The notes below the pieces were generated by a model. That model saw only the letters and a program-made list of their open reading frames with translations, was not told the DNA's origin and ran no database searches. Positions 1 through 10,009 of a stretch of DNA of 64,000 nucleotides are shown piece by piece (position 1 is the first letter of the stretch; every line of letters starts with the position of its first letter). Origin of the DNA: Ceratopteris richardii (taxonomy: Eukaryota > Streptophyta > Polypodiopsida > Polypodiales > Pteridaceae); NCBI GenBank assembly GCA_020310875.1, contig CM035408.1, positions 148,730,907 through 148,794,906 of the forward strand, written 5' to 3'. A program made the translations under genes and the position numbers.

Positions 1-52
1 TAGAGAAACAGAGGAACCATTTTGGAGATTCAAGCCAGATCAACCTAGCCAA

Positions 53-1874
53 TTGGGCATAGTCATCATCTATGAATTCAAAGATCCTGAGATACCAGGC
101 AAAGTTGTCTACCTGGATAACACATCAGAGAAGATATTCTGGGTAACAGAACATGATAGACATGCATATACTTGGAAGAATGAATTGATTTTCCCTCCAC
201 CAAGATCCAATGTTTCCCATGGCCTCCAAGGAGTAGGATCATCCCAAGCTCATGAAGCCCAGAGAGAAAGAACTAGAGAGAGACCTGAGGTAAGTTTTGC
301 ACACACCGTGGGCAGGAATAGGTCAGGATTTGAAAATGAAAGACCTGAAAGAGAGAGACATCAAGCACATAGGCAACAAAGAAATGAACATGATTTTCCA
401 TTGCCTAGACCCCGAGAGCACCCAAGAACCCTTAGACCCACTCAAGTGATCAAGGCAATGAAGAATTATTTTGACGGGTTAGGAGATCCTTAATATCATG
501 TGGCTGAGTTCAAACAAGTGTTAAGAGCTGAACAGGTTGAGGATTTATTCACCCAATACGAGGCATTTGGTTTGAGTCTTAAGGGCACTGCCTTGGCTTG
601 GTTTCAACCATTGAGTAGTCGCAACTATCGCGATATAGGTCAGCTACTAGACGAATTCATTGTAGAATTTTCCAAGAGTGGTATCAGGCATAACACATCA
701 TCCTTGATCCACAGTTTCAAGCAGACACCCCAAGAAACAGTGCGACTAGCAGGTAGAAGGTTCAGACACTACCTAGAAAGATGCCCTACTCCAGAGTTAC
801 CCACACCAGCCAAACAAGTGGCTTTGTTCTTAGATGGCTTACTGAGCACAAAGTTAAGATCATATGTGTACTTGCAAGAGCCTAGATCCATAGAAGAGTG
901 TGTGCGGACTCTGATAGTTCTACTAGTCATAATTCAAAAATCTCCACGGAAATAGAGGAGATAGCTGAGCAAGTTGCCAAGAAGCTGGGAGTCCAAAATA
1001 AACAAACAGAGAGAGTCACTCCATTGAATCGGTGTTATACTTGCAGAGGTGACCACATGGCTAATGTATGCCCATTGCACAACCAGAACATGAGAGAAAG
1101 GAATGCTCCATATTGCACTATTGAGAGAAAATATACGAACCACACGGCTCAAGATTGTCCCTATAATAGGCAGGCTGTTAGACAGAATTATCAACAACCT
1201 TACCAACCAGGTAGGTATCAAAACCAATACCAACAGCCATATTATAGACCACAACAACAATATCAGGCACAATATAGGCCACAACCAGTCTTGGGAAACC
1301 AACCACCAGCTCGTGCCAATGTGATTCCAGTCAAATATGCTGTGGGAGAGGAAAATCCAAATAGAGCATTGGTGCCACTAACCCCATTGATACTAGATAA
1401 TGACTCTCATGCTCATAGTTCAGACTACTCCCATGAAGGTAGTCCACATGCTTATTACACAGAGTCACCAGAACATATAGTGAGATTTACTCGTATCAAT
1501 ATGAGGCACCACCTATGGAGCAAAATTGGGAGCCAGAATACTCCAATTACATGTACACAAATCCTAACCCTAGGCCCCAATTGAGACAAATGAGACCACA
1601 AGCCCCTAGAGGATCTTGTTTCAGATGTCAAGGTGACCATTTCATTCGTGACTGTCCCCACCTACCATCTCCGAGTCAAGGACAGGCTATCACAATACAG
1701 GCTTTTTGTTCTGATTGTGGCAAAGACCACCTCCCCAGAGATTGTCCCAGAAACCCCTCCAGTGCACCCAAGATTACACCCATTGATGTGGTAGGCTTAG
1801 TGGCAGATTCAAGTTCAAGTAGTAGCAATGTGGCTCCTATACAAGCTGTCACTAGGGCACAAGCCTTAAAATAG
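53..1874 (+). CDS. Element A gag region with zinc knuckles
   Basis: This is the capsid/nucleocapsid part of element A. A Retrotrans_gag-type segment lies near 500-950 and includes GTALAWFQPL followed by a helix-rich stretch ending near the LFLDGL motif. Downstream are three Cys/His knuckles, CYTCRGDHMANVC (about 1033-1071), CFRCQGDHFIRDC (about 1617-1655) and CSDCGKDHLPRDC (about 1707-1745), separated by a Tyr/Gln/Pro-rich stretch near 1190-1310. All three have the spacing C-x2-C-x3-H-x4-C, one residue shorter than the usual retroviral C-x2-C-x4-H-x4-C. By family knowledge the protein packages element RNA in virus-like particles. The region is interrupted by a few breaks. Confidence 0.85.
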
Positions 1875-2027
1875 GATAAACCAGCAGAACAATCAGAGTC
1901 GAGTGAATCAGGAGAACCTAGTAAGAGGAAAACAAGAACATGGAAGGATACCAGAGAGAAGGCCAATCGCAAGTGGAATAAAAAGTTATCGGAACTAGAA
2001 GAAAGCTTAAAAGAAGCGAAAACAAAA

Positions 2028-2828
2028 ATGGAAGACATTGCATCTCAAAGCCCCTCGCATGCCGAAACTCCATCCACTCCACCTCATCCCACCCCACCAT
2101 CCATTGTAAATAGACCGCAACCAGGGTCTGTTCTTGCAGATCCAACCCTAGAAGGCTTGGACATGATGTTCAAGGCCTACCAGGCTCGACTTCAAGAAGG
2201 GCCTACAGTTCCAAACCTAGACAAGAGTTACCCTAGAGCAGATTTAGAGATTGAACGGATGAAAATGTGCATGAAAATGGTAGAACAAGCTCAAGCCATC
2301 CTTGAGACTAGTCAAAAGTTCAATCAGACAAACTCTGTCAAACCGGATTTGCATTTCCAAGGCTTACTAGAAAGATTAGAGCAATTGGTAAACAAACCAC
2401 AAGTTTCTTTACCTCTGCAGGCTCAACCAGTTATTGAAAAAGGAAGCTCACCACCAATGGGAGCTTATGTTCCTAATTCCACAGAGGCTGGAATACCTCC
2501 TTCAATTCAACAGTACTCTCAAGAGTTCTTGCGGGAAATACAAGAAGAGAAATGGGCCAAGGAGAAGGGTAATTCCCCTCCTATTCCTGAGATTGATGAT
2601 CTTCATGATCAATTTCCCCAAGACATTCCATCTATTTACGGAGATGAAGCAGAACAACAAGAAGATGAAAGATTAGATTTTGAATCTAATACCCTAGAAG
2701 AACTGCCTCAATTTCCAGGTCCATGGGAATCTGAATCTCTCCAGATTAGAGCTCCCACAATACTGGTAAGAAATGAGGACTCAGTGGTTCCAAGGAACAC
2801 TGATGTCGTGAAGAACACTAAGGTTTAG
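2028..2828 (+). CDS. Element A linker between gag and protease
   Basis: An open, hydrophilic segment between the zinc knuckles and the protease. It is rich in Pro, Glu and Gln, with a helical stretch around FQGLLERLEQLVNK and an acidic C-terminal part. No known domain is recognised. It may be a gag C-terminal extension or a spacer within the polyprotein. Its place between the gag knuckles and the protease, on the same strand, supports membership of element A. Confidence 0.6.
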   Translation: MEDIASQSPSHAETPSTPPHPTPPSIVNRPQPGSVLADPTLEGLDMMFKAYQARLQEGPTVPNLDKSYPRADLEIERMKMCMKMVEQAQAILETSQKFNQTNSVKPDLHFQGLLERLEQLVNKPQVSLPLQAQPVIEKGSSPPMGAYVPNSTEAGIPPSIQQYSQEFLREIQEEKWAKEKGNSPPIPEIDDLHDQFPQDIPSIYGDEAEQQEDERLDFESNTLEELPQFPGPWESESLQIRAPTILVRNEDSVVPRNTDVVKNTKV

Positions 2829-2984
2829 TGTCACCTCACTGTAGAAGAGCTGCTCAAGGCAAAACCAGAGCTATGGAATCATGTGAAGGATCAGGTTCCA
2901 GAACTTGAGTCCAATATGCCAAAAATAGGATCTAAGCAAAAAGTACCACAGATACCTCTAGACAAAATAGGGGACATGTGTGAG

Positions 2985-3335
2985 GGTGAAGAAGGTAATA
3001 CTTATCTTCCAATCACCTACCAAGGTTACACAACCAAAGCAATCATAGATTCAGGTGCTGGTGTTGCTATTGCAACCACCTCCTTGTGGAAGCAATGGGG
3101 CAAGCCCACATTAAGACCAACTAGAATGAAGCTTCAAATGGCTAATGGTCATTTTGAAAGACCTCTAGGATTGCTAGAAGGGATAACTCTAACCACTTGT
3201 GGTGTGGAGTTTGAACATACATTTGCTATATGTGACTTTGAGAAAAATAATGTCTATGAGATGATCCTAGGAAGACCCTTCCTACAACAATTGCAAATAG
3301 TACAGGATTGGGGAACTAACTCCTTGTACTTACGG
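2985..3335 (+). CDS. Element A first aspartic protease (retropepsin) domain
   Basis: The catalytic motif AIIDSGAG appears near 3040-3063 and the conserved C-terminal motif MILGRPFL near 3262-3285, at the spacing typical of a retropepsin. This enzyme processes the Gag-Pol polyprotein and stands in the normal Gypsy place, upstream of RT. It is followed by a long acidic, Glu/Asp-rich linker (about 3400-3960) before the RT begins. The whole protease-RT-RNase H stretch lies in one long open region. A second, different retropepsin-like domain occurs downstream of the integrase at 7390-7760. Confidence 0.9.
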
Positions 3336-4139
3336 CACTTAGGGGTCACCACCAAGGTCAATTTGAAGGATTACACCTTTAGAGATGTACCACCCCTACA
3401 GTGGAATTCTATCCACAAAGCAAAAGAAGATTCCATCCCTGTGCATTCTGAAAGTTCACCTGATCCATCGTGGTTGCATGAAGATACTCATTTGTGGATG
3501 TGCAAGGTCGCAGAGGAAGAGGAAAAACGTTTAAAGGCAATAGAAGAAGGAACTTCGCCAGGAGATAGACCAATTAAAGACCCAGCCTATACACCGATGA
3601 TCTTTCCAGATGAGGAATTTGAGCCTCATGGCTGGCTAGAAATCTTAGCCACCATGGACATTGCTGTCAATGAAGAACAATGGACGCCTCATTGTGATGA
3701 GGAGGGTTATGATATCTCAGTGTTCATGTGTCAGCCCTTGCTAGAAGAATGTGACCCTAGTGATGTCATAGAAGAAGAAGAGAATGATGATGATATAGAG
3801 TCCATTGTGATGGATAGTTGCTTTAACTCAGAGCAGCACTATCTAGAAGATATAGGAGTGTTCACCCAGAAAGAAGAAGAACCTCTCATAAGTATTAAAA
3901 CGGTAAATTCAAAGGATGGAAGTGAGAGAAGTCAAAAGAAAAAGAAAAGAAAAGCAGTGAAACAAGAAGAGGAGGAATCATTGTTTGAAGTACCAGAAAA
4001 CTTCAAGAAATATGAAGTCGACGACCGCAAAATTTTGGTACGAATGCCTAAGAGAGAGGCCATCATAGGAGAATCATATGATAATAAAGAAAAGACCAAG
4101 AAGATTGTAGTGACCATCGAAGAGAACGAAGAGAGATGC

Positions 4140-5560
4140 ACATATATAGGAGATGACCTAAGTGCAAGAGAAGAAATGGAGCTTGTAGCTCTATTAAGGG
4201 AATATAGGGATGTGTTTGCGTGGCACTATAGAGACTTGAAAGGGGTAGATCCAAGAATTTGCTCTCAGACTATCCCCATGACTGCTGATGCCAAGCCCAC
4301 CAAACAGAAGCCCTACACATATAATGATACCTATGCAGCCAAAATAAAAGAAGAAATTGATAGGCTGATTGAGGCTGGATTCATCTATGAGATTGAGCAT
4401 ACTGAATGGGTGTCCCCCATTGTAGTGGTACCCAAGAAGAACGGGAAGTTGCGAGTGTGTATTAACCTTAAAAAAGTTAATGCCACTACGATCAGAGATA
4501 GTTATCCACTTCCAATCACAGAACACCTATTGGAGCGTGTTGCAGGCAAGAAAGTTTATAGCTTCCTTGATGGATTTTCAGGTTATAATCAAGTAGCCAT
4601 TGCCCCAGAAGATCAACACAAAACAGCTTTTGCCACAGAGTGGGGAATCTTTGCATTTCGTGTTATGCCATTCGGGCTCACAAATGCACCTGCAACATTC
4701 CAACGGCTCATGTGTCATGTCTTCAAAGAGTTCTTGCGAAAGAGCTTAGAAGTATATGTGGATGATTTATGTGCTTATTCCCAAGAAAGAAGATTTCACA
4801 TCCCTGAACTCAGACAAATCTTTAACAAGTGTAGAGAATATCGAGTGTGTCTGAACCCAGAAAAGTGTGTGTTCATGGTGCGTCAAGGTAAAATCTTAGG
4901 TCATATTGTTTCTAAGAATGGAATCTCAACAGATGAAGATAAGGTACGAGCCATAGCAGAGCTGCCACGGCCCAGGAATGTTAAAGAGGTACAAGCCTTT
5001 ATGGGCCATTGTGGATATTACCGTAGGTTTATCCACATGTACGCAATCATAGCTAGACCCCTTTATGCCTTGTTGTCTAATTTTGAGTGGAACGACGAAT
5101 GCAAGAATTCTTTCAATGAACTGAAGAAACATTTGTGCACAGCACCAATACTGACCACTCTTGATTGGAATAAACAATTCCATGTCCATGTGGATGCATC
5201 CAATCACGCCATAGGATGTGTGCTAGCACAACCCACAGGTGAAGGAAACTTAGATTTGCCCATAGCATATGCTAGTAGACAGCTCACTGCAGCTGAACGA
5301 AACTATACAACAACTGAGCGAGAGGGCTTAGGCGTGGTTTATGCTGTGAAGAAGTTTAGACACTATTTATTGGCCAACAAGTTTAAGTTTTTCACTGATC
5401 ATCAAGCTTTGTTATATTTGGTCAATAAACCTTGCAATACAGGACGCTTAGTAAGATGGTTCCTCTTACTAATGGAGTATGACTTTGAAGTTGTTGTCAG
5501 GAAAGGTAGGACCCACCTTCGGGCAGATCACCTTTCTCGCATCACTTCAGGAGAGTCACC
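4140..5560 (+). CDS. Element A reverse transcriptase and RNase H
   Basis: The RT is clear from PIVVVPKKNGKLRVC (about 4410-4460), YSFLDGFSGYNQV, MPFGLTNAPATFQ and the catalytic YVDD box near 4756. RNase H follows, with VHVDASNHAIG (about 5180-5215), the acidic TTTEREGLGVVYAVKKFRHY stretch and FFTDHQALLYL, ending in LRADHLSR near 5520-5545. Order and motifs are those of plant Ty3/Gypsy elements. The enzyme copies element RNA into DNA in cytoplasmic particles. The preceding segment with VPENFKK and REYRDVFAW (about 3990-4220) is conserved in the degraded relative L. Confidence 0.95.
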
Positions 5561-5689
5561 GCAAGGAGTATTTGATGAATTACCCGATGCTTATCTGTTC
5601 AATTTAGAAGTTGTTCCTAAATGGGCAAATAAGTTGGTACCAGTCCTAACCTTCGGCCCTGCAAATAAGAATGTGAAAACATCACAAGA

Positions 5690-6330
5690 AATTGTAAAAT
5701 CACAAAAATATCACATATTAGCAGGAAGCATGTACAAACAAGATACTGAGGGTTATTAGCTTGTTGTGTTGAGAACGAGGAACATAGTAGTTGGTTGCAA
5801 CAAGCCCATGAAGGAATGCTAGGAAATCACTATTCTAAACAACGAACATTGCAGAATTTGAAACGTTTAGGAGTGTATTGGCCTAGCATGGACAAAGCAA
5901 TACATGAGTGGATCAAGAATTGTCCAATGTGCAGAGAGAGACCACCAGTGGAGCATGCGACCCTTTATCAAGTATCATTAATTCCATATTGGAGTGCTCC
6001 ATTGGTAGAGTTTATGAGATCGGGAAGATTACCCAAAGAGGCCAGTCTAGCAAGAAGACAAAGCATGGAGCAAGAGGCTCAAGGCTATGCCTTAGTAGGA
6101 GAGAACCTATACCGAAGAGGCAAAGATGGTTACTTAAGACTGTGCGTTCATGAATCATACTATTTAAAGGTCTTAGAGACTGCACACAGTGGTGTTGCAA
6201 GTGGACATTTTGGTCTGGACCGAGTGATCAAGACCATTCTATTCTCAGGACTTTGGTGGCCCACTCTTCATATGGATGCACATACCTACGTGAAGAAATG
6301 TGACACATGCCAATGTGCACAATATCCAGT
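5690..6330 (+). CDS. Element A tandem pre-integrase modules with two H2C2 zinc-binding motifs
   Basis: Two successive copies of the integrase N-terminal zinc module are present. The first begins with a YHILAGSMYKQ-type strand and carries AHEGMLGNH followed by CPMC (about 5800-5935). The second begins with YALVGENLYRRG (about 6088) and carries AHSGVASGH followed by CDTC (about 6180-6315). Both have H-x6-H and C-x2-C and a conserved Trp-Pro (YWP, WWP) between them. Gypsy integrases normally have one such module. The two copies are well diverged from each other. Relative L keeps the start of the first copy, so the arrangement probably predates this single insertion. Confidence 0.85.
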
Positions 6331-6369
6331 TAGAAAAGACGAGATGCCTTTGAGGCCAATGATGGGAGG

Positions 6370-7210
6370 GCGTGCATTTTCGAAGTGGGGCATAGACTTC
6401 ATAGGTCCTATTAACCCCCCAGCTAGAAACTCCCATGCAGAATATATTATTGTAGCCACAACAAAGAATGATGCTCAGACTACGGCTAAGTTCTTATTCG
6501 AGAATGTGTTCACGAGATATGGGCTACCAATAGAGTTAGTTAGCGATAGAGGCACACACTTCTTGAATGAGGTCATTGAAAATCTTCTCCAAGAATTCTT
6601 GGTGATACATAAGAAGTCTGCCCCTTATCACCCACAAGCTAACAGACAAGCCGAGAGCACCAATAAGGTCCTCTGTAACGTATTAACAAAACTGGTAAAT
6701 AATAAACGCTTTGATTGGGACAAGCAACTTCATCATGCTGTTTGGGCTTATCGAGTTGCCTACAAAACGGTACTCAACGCCACCCCATTTCAGATGGTCT
6801 TCGGACAAAACGCGGTGCTACCATTAGATTTCTTAATCCCTGCCTTACAAGTAGCACAAGAGTATGAGTGGAATGGGCATGAATTGTCCTCTAGGATCTT
6901 TGATCTCGAACGCTTAGGTGAGACGAGGCTACGAGCGGCAGCAGGCATCTACGCTGCAAAGAAGAGGCAAAAGGCATACTTTGATGCACACATCAAGGAT
7001 AAGGGATTGAAAGAGGGAGATCTAGTGTTGGTTTACACACTAAAACAACATGCCCGTAAGTTGGAAAAAAGAGGATATGGACCCATGATCATTAATAGAA
7101 TTTCCACTAGTGGTGCAGTTCAGTTGGCCACTCTAGAAGGAGATATCTTGCCAAACTATATTAGTGGCTATAGAGTCAAGCTATATCAAGAACCTCTTAC
7201 TGAGGATATG
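6370..7210 (+). CDS. Element A integrase core and GPY/F-like C-terminus
   Basis: The DDE integrase core shows WGIDFIGP (first Asp, about 6390-6410), LVSDRGTHFLNE (second Asp, about 6535-6570) and AESTNK (Glu, about 6648-6665), with YHPQAN just before the Glu. A C-terminal module follows with LKEGDLVLVY and the GYGPMIINR stretch (about 7010-7110), resembling the GPY/F module of Gypsy integrases. The enzyme inserts element DNA into the genome. The frame continues past the integrase into a Lys/Glu-rich helix (about 7215-7330) and then the second protease-like domain. Confidence 0.92.
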
Positions 7211-7389
7211 CTAATGAGACTCAACACTGCTAAGAAGCGAAAAGAAGAAGAGTTAAGAGTGAGAGAAGAAGCACAGGCAGAGGCCAGAGAGCGTATTAGG
7301 CGAAATAAGTTAAGGCGATTAGGCTTAGATGTCAACTCAAGAGCCCCAAAATATCACATGGATATGTGTCAAAAGTCAGGCATAGCGAC

Positions 7390-7760
7390 TTCTCAGGTCA
7401 TTGACCGAAGACCCTTTGTGACCATAGAGATAGGACAAGGGAAGGGTGGAAGGACGGTGAAAGCATTGATTGACTCAGGTGCAGCAAGTAGTGCAGTTAG
7501 ACTTTCCTACTGCCAAGACTTGCAGTTGCACATCAATCCCATAGAAGCTTATCTCATAGGATTGGGAGGTGTGGAAACCCCTTGTTTGGGCGAGGTGGAA
7601 CTTCCCATCTACCTGCAAGATGTTCCAATGAAAGTCAAAGTGCTAGTGTGTCAAGATGAGAACCTTACAGAACCACTTGTCTTAGGACAAGATTGGATTT
7701 ATGACAATGCAGTCAACTTAAACCTAAGAAGTCAAATTCTTCAAGTTTGGGTACATGAAC
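7390..7760 (+). CDS. Element A second retropepsin-like domain, downstream of integrase
   Basis: After the integrase C-terminus the same open region encodes a segment of about 120 residues with the hallmarks of an aspartic protease fold: VKALIDSGAASSAV (Asp-Ser-Gly-Ala active-site motif, about 7457-7500), a glycine-rich flap-like stretch IGLGGVETPCLGEV and a C-terminal PLVLGQDWIYDNAV matching the usual (L/I)LG.DW retropepsin ending. It differs clearly from the first protease at 2985-3335, so it is not a recent duplicate. Retropepsins of Gypsy elements normally sit only between gag and RT. Whether this copy was catalytic or structural cannot be told from sequence. Confidence 0.8.
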
Positions 7761-8039
7761 AATGCATTACATTAGAATTAGAGAACTGCATGCTCCCAAA
7801 TCATGGCACCACACACTCTCTTAGCTCTTCTAAGACTAATCATATGGAAGAAGATGTTGTAGGTGTCAAAAGCTCTATGATGCAGAAGGAGTCAATCGTG
7901 GAAGAACAGGTTCGAAGGTGGGTGGATCTTTCTTCTTCTCCAAAGAATCAAGTAGCCACACTAGTCAGTCCACCACAGAGGCAAACACAACCGATCACGA
8001 CAATTGCTACATCAATAGAAAGACACCATTCGATAAGAA

Positions 8040-8625
8040 AGCAGTTCCGAGCATGACACAGATCTGGGTACGCAAAGGAGAGAAACCACCAGCCTTGCCC
8101 CCACAAATCCCATCCCGGCAAGCCAACCAGGTCAGAAGACGAAGGAAGCAACTCGGACAAGCTCAATCACAAGGTATCCAACAAGTTTGGGTGCCTAAGA
8201 AATTAGCTGCAGCCCAACAAGGGCGATTACAGATGTGGGTACCTAAGAAGCTCTTACATCTACAACAACCTATGTTCTCCCACATGCGAAAGGTCTCAAC
8301 AAAGAAGCCAAAAAGAGAAGAGGGTAAGAACCACGTACAAAGACCGAAAGAAGATCAAATCAGCTCTTCAACAATAGTAGGAAGACGTGCAAAAAGGATA
8401 TGGGTTTGGAAGCCAAAAGTACAAGTAGCCTCCATCGAACCAAAGTGCCAACCACACTGGATTAGTTCACAACGCATCCAAAGAGGAAGACGCCTAAAGT
8501 AATCTCTACAGTGCCGAAGGCTGTTCTAAAATGGATCCCTATAAAGAGGAAGGATCAGTGGTCATCTCAAGATCCAATGGATACCTCCAACAAAGATGAC
8601 ACCAACATCTGCAAGTAACATTAGG
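8040..8625 (+). CDS. Element A basic tail with repeated W-V-x-K motifs
   Basis: A very basic, Gln/Lys/Arg-rich region after the second protease-like domain. It contains a short motif repeated with variation: QIWVRKGEK, QVWVPKKLA, QMWVPKKLL, RIWVWKPKV and LKWIPIKRK. No known domain is recognised. The high charge suggests nucleic-acid binding or nuclear targeting, which is inference only. It occupies the slot where some plant Gypsy elements (Athila, Calypso) carry an extra ORF, but no signal peptide or membrane segment is visible. Confidence 0.55.
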
Positions 8626-8667
8626 CCTCGACGAGCGACAACCATGTGCTCCTTGCACAACCCTGTC

Positions 8668-8743
8668 TTTTGCACCATTCAGGTCATGCATTTCCAAAGT
8701 ATGCATTATATAGGGCCACATTACATGGCCGTGCATAGACACA
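8668..8743 (+). repeat. Direct repeat, left copy, flanking the Argonaute-bearing insert
   Basis: The segment starting ttttgcaccatt and ending near gccgtgcatagacac resembles 9541-9616 in the same orientation. Shared blocks include ttttgcacca, atgcatt, a TAGGGC-ACATTACA core and ggccgtgca. The copies are clearly diverged. Together they bracket about 0.8 kb that includes the Argonaute fragment. Confidence 0.6.
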
Positions 8744-9117
8744 ATTGAGAGTCCCATGCACTAGAGCACATTGACACATGTAAACCACTTTTTGATACTA
8801 AACTTTGCCTTCTTGTTTTGTGACATTCCTCAAAAAAAAAAAAAAAAAAAGAGGGGGAAAGAACTTGTTCCCAGGTTTCACTCATGGAACATGAATGAGT
8901 CATGCTTAGTTGAAGATTGAACCATCGATTCCTGGGCATTTATCAGTTTGGATAAAAGTGTGTCTCGGCTAGCAGATGATGTAATTGCTGCCTTATCTGG
9001 TAGATGTCAAGAACTGAGCATGAACATGGCATCCATACCTATGGTTTCCCCTTACCATGGTGGAAGTGAAGATCTTGAAGGTCCACAACTTGAGTGATGC
9101 TTAACTACTGCATGTAT
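8744..9117 (+). other. Non-coding stretch with an A-run and G-run, before the Argonaute fragment
   Basis: This contains an uninterrupted run of about 18 A followed by gagggggaaag (about 8830-8860). The run resembles a polypurine tract or an old poly(A) tail, but no LTR start follows it. The rest shows no recognised coding sequence. If the A-run is a poly(A) remnant it could mark a retrocopied fragment, but its order relative to the Argonaute piece does not prove this. Confidence 0.4.
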
Positions 9118-9315
9118 GAGAGCATCCAAGGAGATATTTGCAAGAGTTTGTTTGGTACCCCGCAAATCCTTGTCTGTATACTAGATGAGCAGACTCCTGC
9201 TTATGGTGAACTAAAGAGAATATGTGAAAGTAAGCTTGGTGTAGTTACCCAGTGTTGTTTGTCAAAGAATATAAAGAAATTCAATTCTCAGTATTTGGCA
9301 AACGTTGCTTTGAAA
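9118..9315 (+). pseudogene. Argonaute (PIWI-domain) gene fragment inside element A
   Basis: One frame gives 66 residues that match the start of the PIWI domain of plant Argonautes. The most diagnostic stretches are PQILVCILDEQTPAYGEL, KRICESKLGVVTQCC and QYLANVALK. In full-length proteins the last is followed by the INVKVGG stretch, which is absent here: similarity stops at the Lys codon, as expected if the piece ends at an exon border (inference). Only about 7% of an Argonaute of about 900 residues is present, so it cannot be functional on its own. It lies between the coding region and the polypurine tract of element A, on the element's sense strand, so element transcripts would have carried Argonaute sequence. 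The flanking direct repeats suggest a discrete inserted block. Confidence 0.78.
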
Positions 9316-9540
9316 AGAGAAGACAGAACCAGGCACTCAAAAAATTTTTCGGTGGACCAGCAACATGGACATTCATCGACAATGTTCCATCACAAATGCC
9401 GGGTATACAACATGAAGAGATAGACATCAATCAACCCTTCACCACGGTAAGTATCTTTACTCTGGCAACATCATAACCATGATAGATTAGGAAACCTCTT
9501 CGTCAGCATACCCTTGAGCACTTAGCTCAAGACCCGCAAT
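9316..9540 (+). other. Sequence 3' of the Argonaute fragment, unassigned
   Basis: A second frame stays open across part of this stretch (KKFFGGPATWTFIDNV...), but no family is recognised. The stretch ccacggtaagtatc near 9443 resembles a plant 5' splice site, which would suit captured genomic (intron-bearing) host sequence; this is weak evidence. Confidence 0.3.
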
Positions 9541-9616
9541 TTTTGCACCATACTTCTTCCAATGCATTTTGCAAGTAAGCATGCGTAGGGCTACATTACA
9601 AGGCCGTGCACAAGGC
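9541..9616 (+). repeat. Direct repeat, right copy
   Basis: Diverged second copy of the 8668-8743 repeat, in the same orientation, lying just after the Argonaute-bearing block. Confidence 0.6.
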
Positions 9617-10009
9617 ACATACTTTTTTCAACCCATGCACATACACGCTTACCCATCATTCACTATGGGTTATGAGTACTTGGCATGACTACTCTGACAT
9701 CATCTTTAGAAGCGCTAGAGGACATCCTGGGGCAACATCAATACCTAGGAAGCAATTCGAAGCTAGCAGTTGCTCCAACTCAATCTTGATACGCATTCAT
9801 GCGGGAATCCACGGAAGAAGCACATACCAAGGGACTACGACTTGCAAAGGCATGCAGTGACAAATGAAGGACCGGACAACCACCACTGCCAAATTTGGAA
9901 GATAGACGGCTCTTGTTCATACAGAATGGATACTACCTCCCAAGCACTACATGGAACAACCACTACAACAAGGGTCTGTCAAGGACGACAGACTCGAGAG
10001 GGGGGGGAG
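9617..10009 (+). other. Element A 3' untranslated region and polypurine tract
   Basis: About 390 bp without a recognised gene. It ends in the purine run gagagggggggga (about 9996-10008) immediately before the LTR start. By family knowledge this tract primes plus-strand DNA synthesis. Confidence 0.75.

Noticed and set aside
8829-8860. A-run plus G-run read as the true polypurine tract of element A
   Set aside because: No LTR-like start follows it. The tract at 9996-10008 directly precedes TGTTG with a good LTR behind it.
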